A DNA stretch of 64,000 nucleotides from Anaerolineae bacterium (GCA_020848035.1 JADLAX010000030.1:82817-146816), one strand, 5' to 3'. Shown: positions 24,753 through 34,104, counted from the first letter of the stretch. The notes: generated by a model not told the origin, from the sequence alone. Numbers and translations: made by a program.

Positions 24753-26195
24753 CTACAGATATCCCAATTTTTCCAGGTGTTTTTGCAGGGCTTCGCTCTC
24801 GTGGTAGGTGAGCGGTTCATCGCCGAGCTGCTGGGCCAGGTGTTCGTTTTGGGCCAGCCACTGCGCCAGCACCTGCCGCAGCTGGTGGGCGATTTCCGGG
24901 TGTTCAGCCAGGGCGTTGTGCTGCTCGGCCGGATCGGTTTGCAGGTTAAAGAGATACTCATTGCTGCGGTGGAAGTAGCTGCGCCAGAAGTGATACGGCC
25001 GTCGCATAATGTCCCACAGCAGGCCGCGTGCCAGCACGTGCTGCACTGTTTGCCCCAGCGTCTGCCGGTTGCGCGGCGGCTGGCGGATTTGGATGTATTT
25101 CCACTCCTGGCTGCGCACAGACAGGTAGCGGTTGTGGATGGCTAGGGATTGCGTATCGGAAAAGGTGTAGGTGCGCACCTCCTCCGTCTCTTGGTTCAGC
25201 AGTGGCAGCAGGTTTTTGCCCTGGATGAAGCGGCGCGTTTCGGCAGGTTGGGGGAGGTGGGTAACGGCCGTTACCGTTGGCACCAGATCAATCAATTCGG
25301 CCAGACCGGGCACCCGCTGCCCGGCATACGCCCCGCCGGGGAACTTCATGATGAGCGGCACATGGATCAGCTCGTCATACGGTGGGTGACCGTGGGTGTA
25401 GAAGCCATGCTCATAAAACGCCTCGCCGTGGTCGCCCACGATGATAAACAGCGTCTCGTCATAGATGCCCAGCTGTTGCAGGTTAGCAACCAGCTGCCCC
25501 AGGCAGTGGTCGTTGTAGAAAATGCCATCGTCGTACAGATTCATGAGCCGAGCACGGTCGGCCTGACTCGCGCTGCGGATATCGTCGCTTTCGCCGGCGC
25601 CGGGCTGGTAAAACGGCCCGCCATAACGGCGAAACGGTTCGGGTGCGCCGTACGGCTCGTGTGTTTCGATGGACCAGACAAAGCTGAAGGTGTTCTGTGC
25701 CGGGCGTTCGGCCAGCCAGGGCAGCAGGTAGTCATTGATGTCTTCGGCCAGGGGCAGGGCGATTTCGGCTTCGGCCGTGTGCAGCAGCCCTTCTTTGGCG
25801 GCGTTAAGCCGGTGCCGTTTGGCCACCAGGTCTGGCTGGCGAAAGAGGTCGAAGTAATGGTCAAAGCCGCGGCTAAAGCCAATTTCCCCGGCGATGTTGC
25901 CCATGGTGTTAAAAGCGGCCGTTTCAAATCCACCTGCTTTTAGCATCTCCGGCAGCCGCTTGAGACCCACCGAAAACATATTGTCGCGCGTGGTGGCCTG
26001 GTGCACCGTGGGGTAAACACCGGTCAAAATGGAGGCGGCCACCGGGCGGGTCCAGGTGGTTGAGGTGAAACAGTTGGCAAACACCACGCCCTCGGTAGCA
26101 AGCTGGTCGATGTGGGGGGTGATGTTACGGCCGTAGCCATAACAGCCCAGGTGATCCGCGCGCAGGGCGTCTAAAACGTAAAGAATAATATGCAT
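24753..26195 (-). CDS. Sulfatase-like protein of the alkaline phosphatase superfamily lacking the formylglycine residue
   Basis: Protein of 480 residues. The metal-binding pattern is clear: YVLDALRADHLGCYGYGRN at the start, IIVGDHGEAFYEHG and later histidines. At the catalytic site, where sulfatases have Cys/Ser-X-Pro-X-Arg, it reads TRPVA inside WTRPVAASILTG. The nucleophile would be Thr, and the Arg is missing. Known sulfatases need Cys or Ser for formylglycine, whereas phosphoethanolamine-type transferases use Thr. A phospho-transferase or hydrolase is therefore as likely as a sulfatase. There is no signal peptide. ATG 26195 with AGGGA upstream is preferred to the earlier start. Confidence 0.75.
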   Translation of the reverse strand: MHIILYVLDALRADHLGCYGYGRNITPHIDQLATEGVVFANCFTSTTWTRPVAASILTGVYPTVHQATTRDNMFSVGLKRLPEMLKAGGFETAAFNTMGNIAGEIGFSRGFDHYFDLFRQPDLVAKRHRLNAAKEGLLHTAEAEIALPLAEDINDYLLPWLAERPAQNTFSFVWSIETHEPYGAPEPFRRYGGPFYQPGAGESDDIRSASQADRARLMNLYDDGIFYNDHCLGQLVANLQQLGIYDETLFIIVGDHGEAFYEHGFYTHGHPPYDELIHVPLIMKFPGGAYAGQRVPGLAELIDLVPTVTAVTHLPQPAETRRFIQGKNLLPLLNQETEEVRTYTFSDTQSLAIHNRYLSVRSQEWKYIQIRQPPRNRQTLGQTVQHVLARGLLWDIMRRPYHFWRSYFHRSNEYLFNLQTDPAEQHNALAEHPEIAHQLRQVLAQWLAQNEHLAQQLGDEPLTYHESEALQKHLEKLGYL

Positions 26196-26266
26196 GGGTG
26201 TTCCCTGAAAATAGGACACTGATTTACACAGATGAACGCTGATAAAAATCTGTTGAGAAGGTGTGT

Positions 26267-27154
26267 TTAGCCATCATGGTGGGCCTGCTGTGGCTTCTGA
26301 AACTGCCACTTTTGCGGGGCGAATACCTCAAACAGCGATTTGCGCAAGCGCAGCCGATGCCAGCGCACGGCCTGCATGTAGATCAGATTGCGGTACAGCC
26401 GCGACTGCCATACCCGGCTTTTGTGAAACTGGCCGCGGTTACTCTGAAACTGGTGTAGGTCTTCGGTGAGTTGACGGCCGTACTCTTGCTTAAAAGCGGG
26501 ATACAGCTCGTTTTTGACGTAGGTGTATAGTTCAAGGTCGGCCTGGTTCTGTTCTTGCAAAATGGCGCGGGTGCGTTTGTCGGCCAGCAGCTGGTTGGCC
26601 AGCGTTTTGTCTGAGGCCACATTTTTGCGCTCATACGAGATGTTCAGGTCGGGGGCCAGCAGCTGTTTTACCAGCAAAAGCGACTCATCAAAGTGCTCCA
26701 CCAGCCCCACCAAAACCTGCTTATTTTCCAGCACGCGAATCGCTTCACTCACATCATCCGTGCCGGTGAGCATGCGCGTTTGCCAATTTGGCCCCCAATC
26801 GTTGGTGTGAACCCATTCCTCAAAGGTAACCGGCAGCTGGCGTCTTTCCTGCAAAAATTGGAAGTGGGACGCCTGCCGCCGCAGCGGTTCACGCATCAGG
26901 GCAAAAAAGCGCACGTCTGGCTCTGCTTGCTTCAGGTCGGTGTAGATGCGGACCTTGTGGCCAGCAATGCTTTTGAGGCGGGGGTAAACGGTGCGCAGCT
27001 GCCGCAAATCGCGCGCCGAGTAGCCGTCCAGCGGGGACATGGCGTTGTAACCCTGCCAGGGCAAGACGTCGCAGTGGTTTAGCCCGTAGGCGCTGCGCAG
27101 GATCCAGTGCACGGTTTGCCCGGCACATTTTTCTATGTGAACAAAAGCAAGCAT
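26267..27154 (-). CDS. Sulfotransferase-like protein (PF03567 family)
   Basis: Protein of 295 residues. It begins at once with the PAPS-binding loop, MLAFVHIEKCAGQTVHWIL, the local form of HIPKTAGTT. The second PAPS motif is probably FFALMREPLRRQASHF near residue 90. A C-terminal basic helical part follows. It is a clear paralogue of the protein at 29692-30612 (same start, same spacing, shared LVGL.E.F.ESLLL motif) and related to 42099-42992. These proteins usually sulfate hydroxyls of glycans. The acceptor is unknown. The 70 bases before the next gene hold an intergenic repeat. Confidence 0.78.
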   Translation of the reverse strand: MLAFVHIEKCAGQTVHWILRSAYGLNHCDVLPWQGYNAMSPLDGYSARDLRQLRTVYPRLKSIAGHKVRIYTDLKQAEPDVRFFALMREPLRRQASHFQFLQERRQLPVTFEEWVHTNDWGPNWQTRMLTGTDDVSEAIRVLENKQVLVGLVEHFDESLLLVKQLLAPDLNISYERKNVASDKTLANQLLADKRTRAILQEQNQADLELYTYVKNELYPAFKQEYGRQLTEDLHQFQSNRGQFHKSRVWQSRLYRNLIYMQAVRWHRLRLRKSLFEVFAPQKWQFQKPQQAHHDG

Positions 27155-27166
27155 AAGCAGCCTTTT

Positions 27167-28330
27167 TTATTCTTCGTCTAGATAAACGGGTTGCAGTTCG
27201 GCGTTGAAGGTGTGGGTGGTTGTACCGCTGGGGGTGCTGTCTGAGAGCACGGTTTTGTACAGGGCTACCAGCCGCCTGGCGTAGGGCCGGACGTCCAGCT
27301 CCTGGCAGGCGGTGCGGCGATTTTGCTGGCCCATTTGCTGGCGCAGGGCGGAATCGGCCGTAAGTTGGACCAGGCTGGCGGCCAATGCGGCCGTATCGCC
27401 CGGCGTCACCAGGAGTCCATTTTGGCCATCGTGCACCACTTCTGGGATGCCGCCCACCGGCGTGGCCACAATGGCCAGCCCGGCGGCCATCGCTTCGATG
27501 ATGGCAAAAGGCAGCCCTTCGTTGTAGGAAGGCAGCACAAAGATGTGGGCCTGCTGCAAAAGGTCGGTTTTGGCCTGGCCTTGCACGATGCCAATCAGTT
27601 CACAGCGATCTTCCAGACCCAGCCCGGCAATCTTGCGGCGGGCTTTTTCCAGGTCCCCTTCCTTTTCGCCATCACCAGCCAGCCACAGGCGCAAGGGCGT
27701 TCGTTCGGGGATAAATTGCATGGCCTCGATCAGGTCAAAGGCCCCTTTGCGGTCGCCAATCGTGCCCAGGAAGAGGGCGTTGACTGGCAGGCCCGGGCGG
27801 GTCTGGGGCGGCGCATAGATATCTACAGCCAGGCACGGCCGAAATGGATAAATGCGCGCGGCGGGCACCAGGCGGCTCAGCGCTTTTTTCCACTCGGTGG
27901 AGACGGCGATGACGGCTGCGGCGCGGTTCATCATGAAGCGGGTGTAGGCGGCCAGCAAGCGAGAGCGGCGAGTGACCAGCGCGTCGTATTCGGCGGCGTG
28001 AATGTGGAGGATGAGGCGACGGCCGTACAGCCTGCTCAGCGCCACGTAAAAGGTATCTTTCAACCAGCCCAGCCCTTGCGAGGTATGAATGTGCACCAGG
28101 TCGGGGCGAAACCGGGTGAGATCACGTGCAAATCGAGCATATTGGTTGAGGGCCAGGCGCAGATTGCGCCAGGAGAGCTGACCCATCTCGCTGTTGGCAT
28201 AGCGCTGCACGGTGGGGAAGTAGAGCAGGTCAACGTCTTGCGCCAGGACGGGCACCAGGGCATCGGTCAGGGCCAGAATGCCACCAGGTTTGCCCTGGCC
28301 TGGGCCAACCATTAGGATTTTTGGCTTCAT
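27167..28330 (-). CDS. GT4-family glycosyltransferase
   Basis: Protein of 387 residues. Retaining GT-B fold: N-terminal MVGPGQGKPGGILALTDAL, then HIHTSQGLGWLKDTF, and the C-terminal sugar-nucleotide site with the EX7E pattern in PSYNEGLPFAIIEAMAAG (two Glu seven apart), followed by VATPVGGIPEVV. AAGGA 8 bases before the ATG supports the start. It is followed after 12 bases by the sulfotransferase-like gene, so the two are probably co-translated, linking sugar addition with sulfation. Confidence 0.9.
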   Translation of the reverse strand: MKPKILMVGPGQGKPGGILALTDALVPVLAQDVDLLYFPTVQRYANSEMGQLSWRNLRLALNQYARFARDLTRFRPDLVHIHTSQGLGWLKDTFYVALSRLYGRRLILHIHAAEYDALVTRRSRLLAAYTRFMMNRAAAVIAVSTEWKKALSRLVPAARIYPFRPCLAVDIYAPPQTRPGLPVNALFLGTIGDRKGAFDLIEAMQFIPERTPLRLWLAGDGEKEGDLEKARRKIAGLGLEDRCELIGIVQGQAKTDLLQQAHIFVLPSYNEGLPFAIIEAMAAGLAIVATPVGGIPEVVHDGQNGLLVTPGDTAALAASLVQLTADSALRQQMGQQNRRTACQELDVRPYARRLVALYKTVLSDSTPSGTTTHTFNAELQPVYLDEE

Positions 28331-28363
28331 ACTTTGTGTCCTTGTTGCTAGAGTGGCCCAATC

Positions 28364-29488
28364 TCAGTTGGGCAGGGTGGCCAGCAATCTTTCGTAGAGC
28401 TGCTGGGTTTGGCGCACCGATTGGGGCTTGCTAAACCGTTCGCGCACAACCTGTTCGCCCCGGTCCAGCAGGCGGTTGCGCTCCGCTTCGCCCAGTTCCA
28501 GCACGCAGGTGATGGCTTCGGCCAGCTGTGCGGCGCTGCCGGGTGGCACCATCGGCCAGCCCACATCGCCCAACATTTCCGGGATGCCACCAACGGCCGT
28601 TGCCACCACGGCACACCGGGCCGCCATCGCTTCTGAGATGACGCTGGGCAGACATTCAAAGTGCGACGGCAGCACCAGCAGATCGCTGGCGGCCAGCAGC
28701 TGCGGCACGTCGGTGCGCTCGCCCAGAAAGGTAACGGTTTCTTGCAGGCCCAGGCGCTTCACTTCGCTTTTGAGCTGGTTTTCCAAGGGGCCGCTGCCAA
28801 TGAGCAGGCAGTGAACCTGGCCCAGATGCTCGGGCGACAGCAGGCTGAGCGCTTCCAGGAAACCCTGGTGGTTTTTCTGGGGAAAGAGGCGGGCGACGAC
28901 GGCGATGATTGTTTTGTCGGCGGGCAGACCGAGCTGCTGTTTGGCAAACGGCCGTGGTACACCCAGAGCAAACTTGTCAATGTCGATACCCACATAGAGC
29001 GTTTCGATCTTCTCGGGCGGTATTTTTTCCAGCTCGATGTACTTTTGCCGGTCAAATTCCGACACGGCAATGATGCGGTCAGACAGCGGGCTCAGGGTGC
29101 GGTCTACCAGGTGTTCGGCCCACATTTTTGCAGACGCGGGGGCATGTTCCTGGGTGATGATGATGGGCACCCGGCGCAGCGTGCCCCAGAAGCGGCCCCA
29201 AAAGTTGGAGCCGCTGAGGTGGGTATGCAGAATGGTGACATCGGCCAGCACCGGCCACAGCGTTTTCCAGACAGACAGCTGGAAGCGGGAGCGCCGCTTC
29301 AGCTCGATGACGGTGACACCCGCCTGGCGCAGCAGGTGGTCCTGGCCATAGGCTGGTTTGTCACGCGTCACACAAATGACGGGCGTAAATTTGGTGCGGT
29401 CGATGGTGAGGGCGACGTTGGTGACCACCTGGGCCACGCCGCCGCGCCCCAGCCGATCGACCAGGAAGAGAACTTTTTTGGGTGTCAT
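28364..29488 (-). CDS. GT4-family glycosyltransferase
   Basis: Protein of 374 residues. The open frame extends to 29650, but the extra N-terminus runs through an intergenic repeat; MTPKKVLFLVDRLGRGG at 29488 is the natural GT-B start. Marks: VTILHTHLSGSNFWGR, the conserved VYVGIDIDKF type linker, and the EX7E site PSHFECLPSVISEAMAAR. Short gaps to neighbours indicate one operon. The ribosome site is weak (TCTTCTC). The donor is unknown. Confidence 0.88.
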   Translation of the reverse strand: MTPKKVLFLVDRLGRGGVAQVVTNVALTIDRTKFTPVICVTRDKPAYGQDHLLRQAGVTVIELKRRSRFQLSVWKTLWPVLADVTILHTHLSGSNFWGRFWGTLRRVPIIITQEHAPASAKMWAEHLVDRTLSPLSDRIIAVSEFDRQKYIELEKIPPEKIETLYVGIDIDKFALGVPRPFAKQQLGLPADKTIIAVVARLFPQKNHQGFLEALSLLSPEHLGQVHCLLIGSGPLENQLKSEVKRLGLQETVTFLGERTDVPQLLAASDLLVLPSHFECLPSVISEAMAARCAVVATAVGGIPEMLGDVGWPMVPPGSAAQLAEAITCVLELGEAERNRLLDRGEQVVRERFSKPQSVRQTQQLYERLLATLPN

Positions 29489-29571
29489 GAGAAGATTTTC
29501 ACCGCGGAGCACGCGGCGGGCGCAAAGGAATAAAAACAGGTCTTTCGGAGCTGGTGGGGTCAAACTGATTT

Positions 29572-29634
29572 TTGCACCGAATTGACGCGAATGAACACGA
29601 AAATTAGCGTTAATTCGCGCCAATTCGGTGCGAA
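29572..29634. repeat. Intergenic inverted repeat of about 21 bp
   Basis: TTGCACCGAATTGACGCGAA (from 29572) is matched by the near reverse complement ending CCAATTCGGTGCGAA (to 29634), with one mismatch and a loop of about 20 bases (CGAA, GTTAA words). It lies in the 200-base gap before a GT4 gene. There is no T run, so it is a repeat element rather than a terminator. Confidence 0.7.
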
Positions 29635-29691
29635 CTCCCTGAAATCCCAAGGAGCCTAAAAAACTTGGCGGACTTGGCGGTTAAACGGCCG

Positions 29692-30612
29692 TTACCGGGC
29701 AAAAATAGGCGTGCCCAGGGTGCGGTCGAGCTGCATTTTGGAGCGGTAGAGCAGGTATTTTTTGAGCAGGGCGAGGGTGACATTACGGCCGTTGTACGGT
29801 GCCATGTCTAGCAAGAGCAGCAGTTTAAACAGGCGCGGTTTGCTCATAAAGGCGAGTGATACCGGGCGGTGGCCAAACTGGCGCAACTTTTCCTGGTAGC
29901 GGGTTACGTCTTCGGCGAGGGAACGGCCGTACGCTTGTTGGTAGCGCGGATACCATTCGTGCTGCACAAATTCGTACAGGGCATGGTCAGCCTCGTTGCC
30001 TTCACGCAGCATGGCCCGGCCTTGTTCCGATGCCAGCAGCCGTTTGGCGGCGGTTTCGCCCTCGGCTACGTTCATGCGCTTGTAGGCGATGTTGAGGTTG
30101 TTGGCCACCATGACCTTCAGGAGCAGCAGCGATTCGTTAAACCGTTCCGTGAGTCCAACAAAAATTTCCTGCTGCTGGATGATGTCGATGGCTTTGTGGA
30201 CATCGGCCGTACCGGCGATCATTTTGGTCTGCCGGTTTTGCGACTGCTCTTCCTGCCGCCACGCTGCAAAGACGCAGTTTGCTTCGCCCAGGGTGTTGAT
30301 GCCATGTTGGTACATGGAAGCGCGCATTTTGAGCGGATCGCGCATGAAGGTGAAGTATTGGAGGCCGGGATATGCCTCGTGCAGCGGTATGTGCGGCTGG
30401 ATGTGATGGCCGCCAATGCCTTCTAGCTCGGGATAAAGCGCCTGGGTGTAGGCCAGGTCGGCGAGGGTGGCCGGGGCCAGCCACGGTATTTGCTGGAAGG
30501 CAGGTGGAATGGCCAGCGGCCTGACTTCGCAGTAGCGTGGGCCAAGCGTGCTGCGCAAAATCCATTGCAGCGTGGTGCCGCCGGTTTTGTGAATGTGAAT
30601 AAAGGCAATCAA
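29692..30612 (-). CDS. Sulfotransferase-like protein (PF03567 family)
   Basis: Protein of 306 residues. The start is taken as TTG 30612, because GAGGAG lies 9 bases before it and the protein then begins IAFIHIHKTGGTTLQWIL exactly like its paralogue at 26267-27154. The earlier TTG at 30621 abuts the ribosome site. The PAPS loop is HIHKTGGTTL; the second motif is YFTFMRDPLKMRASMY. GLTERFNESLLLLK is shared with the two other PF03567 members here. The expected role is sulfation of a polysaccharide hydroxyl. It lies just downstream of an O-antigen-ligase-like gene. Confidence 0.8.
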   Translation of the reverse strand: MIAFIHIHKTGGTTLQWILRSTLGPRYCEVRPLAIPPAFQQIPWLAPATLADLAYTQALYPELEGIGGHHIQPHIPLHEAYPGLQYFTFMRDPLKMRASMYQHGINTLGEANCVFAAWRQEEQSQNRQTKMIAGTADVHKAIDIIQQQEIFVGLTERFNESLLLLKVMVANNLNIAYKRMNVAEGETAAKRLLASEQGRAMLREGNEADHALYEFVQHEWYPRYQQAYGRSLAEDVTRYQEKLRQFGHRPVSLAFMSKPRLFKLLLLLDMAPYNGRNVTLALLKKYLLYRSKMQLDRTLGTPIFAR

Positions 30613-30628
30613 GTAAGACAACTCCTCG

Positions 30629-30672
30629 GAAAATAGGCCGCGGATTGCGCGGATTAACGCGGATGAAATTTA
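30629..30672. repeat. Dispersed intergenic repeat (GAAAATAGGCCGCGGATT type)
   Basis: GAAAATAGGCCGCGGATTGC is followed by GCGGATTAACGCGGAT. A near copy (GAAAATAAGCCGCGAATTGC with GCGGATTAACG) lies at 63853-63887, and a diverged one starts with GAAAATAGGACACTGATTTA at 26209. All sit just outside minus-strand genes. Confidence 0.6.
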
Positions 30673-30736
30673 GTAAATCTGCGAAAGCACATGGGTGAAA
30701 TGGCCAAAGAAATTGATGCAAAAGTCGGAGGTGGAG

Positions 30737-31951
30737 CTACTCCGGGACGAGCGTTGGGGCAGGTTTGTGCCGGGGAGTAACTTTGGTCGGGGCAGGGGCG
30801 GTTTTTTGGAAAACGGCCGTATGCACCACTACCATCGTCAAAATAAACCAGGTTGGCTTTTTAATTTCCCAGGACATCGTGGTGATCCCGATGCCCAGGA
30901 TGACTAGCAGGGTCAGGTAGAACATGGCTTCCCATCTGGGCAACTTTTTCAGGTGCAGGCAGCTAATTACGGCAGCAAGGGCAAACAAACCCAGGCCGAT
31001 TGCTCCCGATTCGATCAGAATGGCCAGGTAGGTGTTGTGGGCCGACTTGTCTTTGTAATCAACGGCGGCCTTGAAGGTGCCGCTGCCGGTGCCAGTTAGC
31101 GGATGTGTTTCAAAAACTTCCAGTGCTTCGGTCCAGATGAGGCGACGGCCGCTCAGGTCTCCTTCCTCAAACTCGGCCTGTGTGGTGCTTAAGCGGTCAA
31201 TGGATGTTTGGGGAATGAGCGGCTGGACAAAGTAGAGAGCGGCGGCCAGGAACGAGACAATGAGAATGCGATCGACAAAACGGAGCCGTGTTGAAGCCCC
31301 GAGCATAAACCAGAATGTTGGAATCATCACGATAAACGCGGTTCGGCTTGCGGTGAGGAGGACGGCAAAAACGCCCAACGGGAGAAACAAGTAGTTCGCG
31401 ATACTCAGGAATTTGCTCAACTTGTTGTCGCTTGTTGCCGCGGAGATAGCTAAGTACCAGGCAATCGGCAAGGTCAGCGCAATAATGAGGGCAATGCCGT
31501 TGGCGTTAAAACCCGTAGCGGCATAGCGAGGGGTGCTGCCTCGGGAAATGCCGGCAAAGTAATTAGAAATCGTATCAATCACCGAAACGTAAGCGCCTAA
31601 CACAAACAGTTGCAGCCCGGCGCGGACGGCTTCCTGGGTCGATAACAGATCCCAAAGCAGCCAGGCAAAACCCAGCAGCTGTACATAGGTGGAGATGCGA
31701 TCCAGGGTAGCGTTTGTGTCGTTTGTCCACAAAATGGTGAGACCATTCCAGAAGAAGTAGAGGAAAACGACCAGGTGAAACGGCCGTAGCTGGCGCAGCT
31801 TTCCTGTCGCCACCACGGTACCCAACCAAAAAGCGGCTACCAAAATACCCATCACGCGGGAAATGCGGCCCACGCCATCCACAATGACGGAGTTTTCCCA
31901 GGGGATCATAAAAAGAAGCACGAGTGCTAACCAAAATGCAATCTTGCGCAT
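30737..31951 (-). CDS. O-antigen ligase/Wzy-like polymerase
   Basis: Protein of 404 residues with 10-12 helices. The Wzy_C (PF04932) signature is present: HPLTGTGSGTF, then AHNTYLAILIESGAIGLGLF in the large periplasmic loop. Such proteins either polymerise lipid-linked repeat units (Wzy) or ligate the polymer to a lipid or protein (WaaL). In this locus, with a Wzz-type co-polymerase, polymerase is the more likely reading, but an ABC exporter is also present, so ligase or protein O-glycosyltransferase roles stay open. Confidence 0.85.
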   Translation of the reverse strand: MRKIAFWLALVLLFMIPWENSVIVDGVGRISRVMGILVAAFWLGTVVATGKLRQLRPFHLVVFLYFFWNGLTILWTNDTNATLDRISTYVQLLGFAWLLWDLLSTQEAVRAGLQLFVLGAYVSVIDTISNYFAGISRGSTPRYAATGFNANGIALIIALTLPIAWYLAISAATSDNKLSKFLSIANYLFLPLGVFAVLLTASRTAFIVMIPTFWFMLGASTRLRFVDRILIVSFLAAALYFVQPLIPQTSIDRLSTTQAEFEEGDLSGRRLIWTEALEVFETHPLTGTGSGTFKAAVDYKDKSAHNTYLAILIESGAIGLGLFALAAVISCLHLKKLPRWEAMFYLTLLVILGIGITTMSWEIKKPTWFILTMVVVHTAVFQKTAPAPTKVTPRHKPAPTLVPE

Positions 31952-31993
31952 AGTAACTTGAACCTTAAGTTGTCGGTTGTCGGATTTGAGGAA

Positions 31994-32026
31994 GCGGGCA
32001 CTCCTGAGAGAGTCGGGAGAGCCCGC
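31994..32026. repeat. Intergenic hairpin
   Basis: GCGGGC (31994-31999) pairs with GCCCGC (32021-32026), with an inner CTCC/GGAG stem. It lies between the beta-helix gene and the O-antigen-ligase-like gene. There is no T tract on either side, so termination is unproven. Confidence 0.45.
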
Positions 32027-32043
32027 CTTGTGGTTTGTGGTGG

Positions 32044-34008
32044 TTAAGGGGTTTTGGCGATGAAGGGTAGAAAGGAGAAAATGTCTGTGGGCATCACCTG
32101 AATGGTGTCGGTCAGAAGTACCTCACCCTTGTCTAGGGCTAACAGCGTTATTTCGTAGGTCGTGTAGTTTTGCAAACCTGTCAGGACATATTTGAAGATG
32201 TTCGTTGGGATGTTGGTGATGGGTGAGGGCGGTGCCCCGTTTGGCCCACTGTATTGAATTTGGAGAACGGCCGTATCTGGCAGTACCTCGCTAATTTCCC
32301 AGGTTAAATAAATTTCTTTATCACCCGGCGAACCATTTAAGTCGAACCGTGGTACGAACTCCAGGGCACCAACATCGGCGGCAAGCCCCTTATAGTCATA
32401 GTTTACCGGGGCCTGGGCGGGCCAGGAAATCGATTGATCAACCGTAAGCGTATTGTTGGCATAGTTTACGTCCACCACGGTCACCGGATCATTACTGCCC
32501 ACGCGAATAAGATCGCCATCCTGTAATCCAAGTCCATCTGTAAAATACCAGGCTTCAGAAACGGGGATGACCTTTCCACTGCCAGCCGCTGACGTAAACG
32601 TCAACGCGCCTCCTGAATCCCGTGCTGCTGAATCTGGTTCAAGCTCAAAATTACCTAAACTGGAATTTGCAAAACGGGGATTCCCGTCAAAAGAATGGAT
32701 ATCCTGACCGGTTGTGGTTTTGAACGCCGCAAGGGAATTTAGCGTCACGCCCGCCCACCGGTAAAGCCCACTATGGCTGCCACTGTAGAACAAATTGTAG
32801 TCGAGTACCCAGGTGGGAGCGTTTGTGGTGTCATCTTCGTTTGATTTGTAATGGAAACTGGCTCCATTGCTCAAATCCACGTAAACGTTGTTTTTCCAGC
32901 GCAAATTTTCCCCACAGCCAAACCGGTGGTTGGTGACATCGGCCAACGTGTTAAACAGGGTATTGTGAACGGCCACGCTGTTGGAAAGGGCACCGGCCTG
33001 GCCGCAGCTCTCGTTGCTATCACCAACCCCAAGCTTCAGGTTAATCTGTGTGTTGTTGTAAAGAACATTGTTTCTCACAATGACATGTTTGGTTTGCAAG
33101 GAAGCGGCCGTTGGTTCCAAACTTACCTTAATCCCCTGTTGACCCCCGTAAATTTTGTTTTGCTCGACAATAATGTTCTCCCCCGCGCCATCAAGGTATA
33201 TGCCTGCCGAATATTTACCCGGCGACCCGTGGCCAGTGATCTCATTGCCTTTTACCAGGATGTTGGTCGGTTGGTCAATGTCGGGGCGGCCAGCAATGCC
33301 AATGGCAATGCTGGTGGTTGTTTTAATGGTGTTGTCCAGGACGCGTATGAAGTGAGAATCTCCCGCAACCTGAATAGCTGGATGATCTCCCGTATCGACG
33401 TTTTGCAGTAGATTACCTTGGATGGTTACGTGTGTAACCTGGTGCACGGTATCTGTTGTAGTGACATGAATGGTTTTGGCTCCATCGTTATTCATCTGGC
33501 TTTGGTTTTCAAAGGTGCAGTTAAGAATCTCTACCTCGGTGATACTGGCATTCCTGGCCCGGATTTGAATGGCGCCTTTCTGAAAATCGCGAAATGTCAG
33601 GCCTTCAATGCGGATGTAACTTTGTTCCAAAATGTGCCAGCGCCAACTGCCTGAACCAGTGATGATTGGCGTTTCGCCGGGATAATTCTGGTAGGTGATC
33701 GGTTTACCGGGCAGTCCAGAAATGCCTTGCTGGATGTATTCGTCATAAAGGCCACCGCGAATAAAAACCGTGTCGCCGGGTTTTACCTGGCTGGTGTTGG
33801 CTGCATATTCAATTGTTTTCCAGGGTTGGGAAATAGTTCCCGGGTTGTTGTTATGGCCCGTCGGGGCTACGTAAAAACTATTCTGCGATGCTTCTACCTC
33901 AAGGTGCATAGAGGTAAAAATGGCTAGGATGATAAAACTGATTAGATGAAGCATAACTCTGGCATGGGAGCGCCCCGGCTGAGCGCCAAGGGTTACCTTT
34001 ATATTCAT
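32044..34008 (-). CDS. Secreted right-handed beta-helix protein (pectate-lyase-like)
   Basis: Protein of 654 residues. Signal peptide about residues 19-41. It opens as a DUF1565/parallel beta-helix protein: FYVAPTGHNNNPGTISQPW, then VFIRGGLYDEYI. Helix coils recur to about 480 (VTHVTIQGNLLQNV, ILVKGNEITGHG, IIVEQNKIYGG, HVIVRNNVLYNNT). A fibronectin-III-like domain follows (about 555-640). The tail is FLPFIAKTP. Family members are polysaccharide lyases, epimerases or glycosidases, but no catalytic residues are certain. GGAAGAG before ATG 34008 fixes the start. It probably acts outside the cell on the locus polymer. It contains only one ACGGCCGT in nearly 2 kb. Confidence 0.8.
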   Translation of the reverse strand: MNIKVTLGAQPGRSHARVMLHLISFIILAIFTSMHLEVEASQNSFYVAPTGHNNNPGTISQPWKTIEYAANTSQVKPGDTVFIRGGLYDEYIQQGISGLPGKPITYQNYPGETPIITGSGSWRWHILEQSYIRIEGLTFRDFQKGAIQIRARNASITEVEILNCTFENQSQMNNDGAKTIHVTTTDTVHQVTHVTIQGNLLQNVDTGDHPAIQVAGDSHFIRVLDNTIKTTTSIAIGIAGRPDIDQPTNILVKGNEITGHGSPGKYSAGIYLDGAGENIIVEQNKIYGGQQGIKVSLEPTAASLQTKHVIVRNNVLYNNTQINLKLGVGDSNESCGQAGALSNSVAVHNTLFNTLADVTNHRFGCGENLRWKNNVYVDLSNGASFHYKSNEDDTTNAPTWVLDYNLFYSGSHSGLYRWAGVTLNSLAAFKTTTGQDIHSFDGNPRFANSSLGNFELEPDSAARDSGGALTFTSAAGSGKVIPVSEAWYFTDGLGLQDGDLIRVGSNDPVTVVDVNYANNTLTVDQSISWPAQAPVNYDYKGLAADVGALEFVPRFDLNGSPGDKEIYLTWEISEVLPDTAVLQIQYSGPNGAPPSPITNIPTNIFKYVLTGLQNYTTYEITLLALDKGEVLLTDTIQVMPTDIFSFLPFIAKTP

Positions 34009-34074
34009 TTATCTCTTCCTATACCTGCTCTAATTCGTTACTTCTTCCGATAAAGCTAAAGCTTGTAGGCGGGT

Positions 34075-34104
34075 AGTATAGAAAGAGGTTTTGCTTTTGT
34101 TCAA
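34075..34104 (-). promoter_or_regulatory. Internal promoter before the beta-helix gene
   Basis: On the minus strand, TTGAAC (34099-34104) and TATACT (34075-34080) have an 18-base spacer, in an AT-rich gap of 134 bases. It could start a sub-transcript inside the locus. Confidence 0.35.

Noticed and set aside
27323..28315. Plus-strand frame of 330 residues opposite a GT4 gene
   Set aside because: Same kind of antisense shadow; no family features, no ribosome site.
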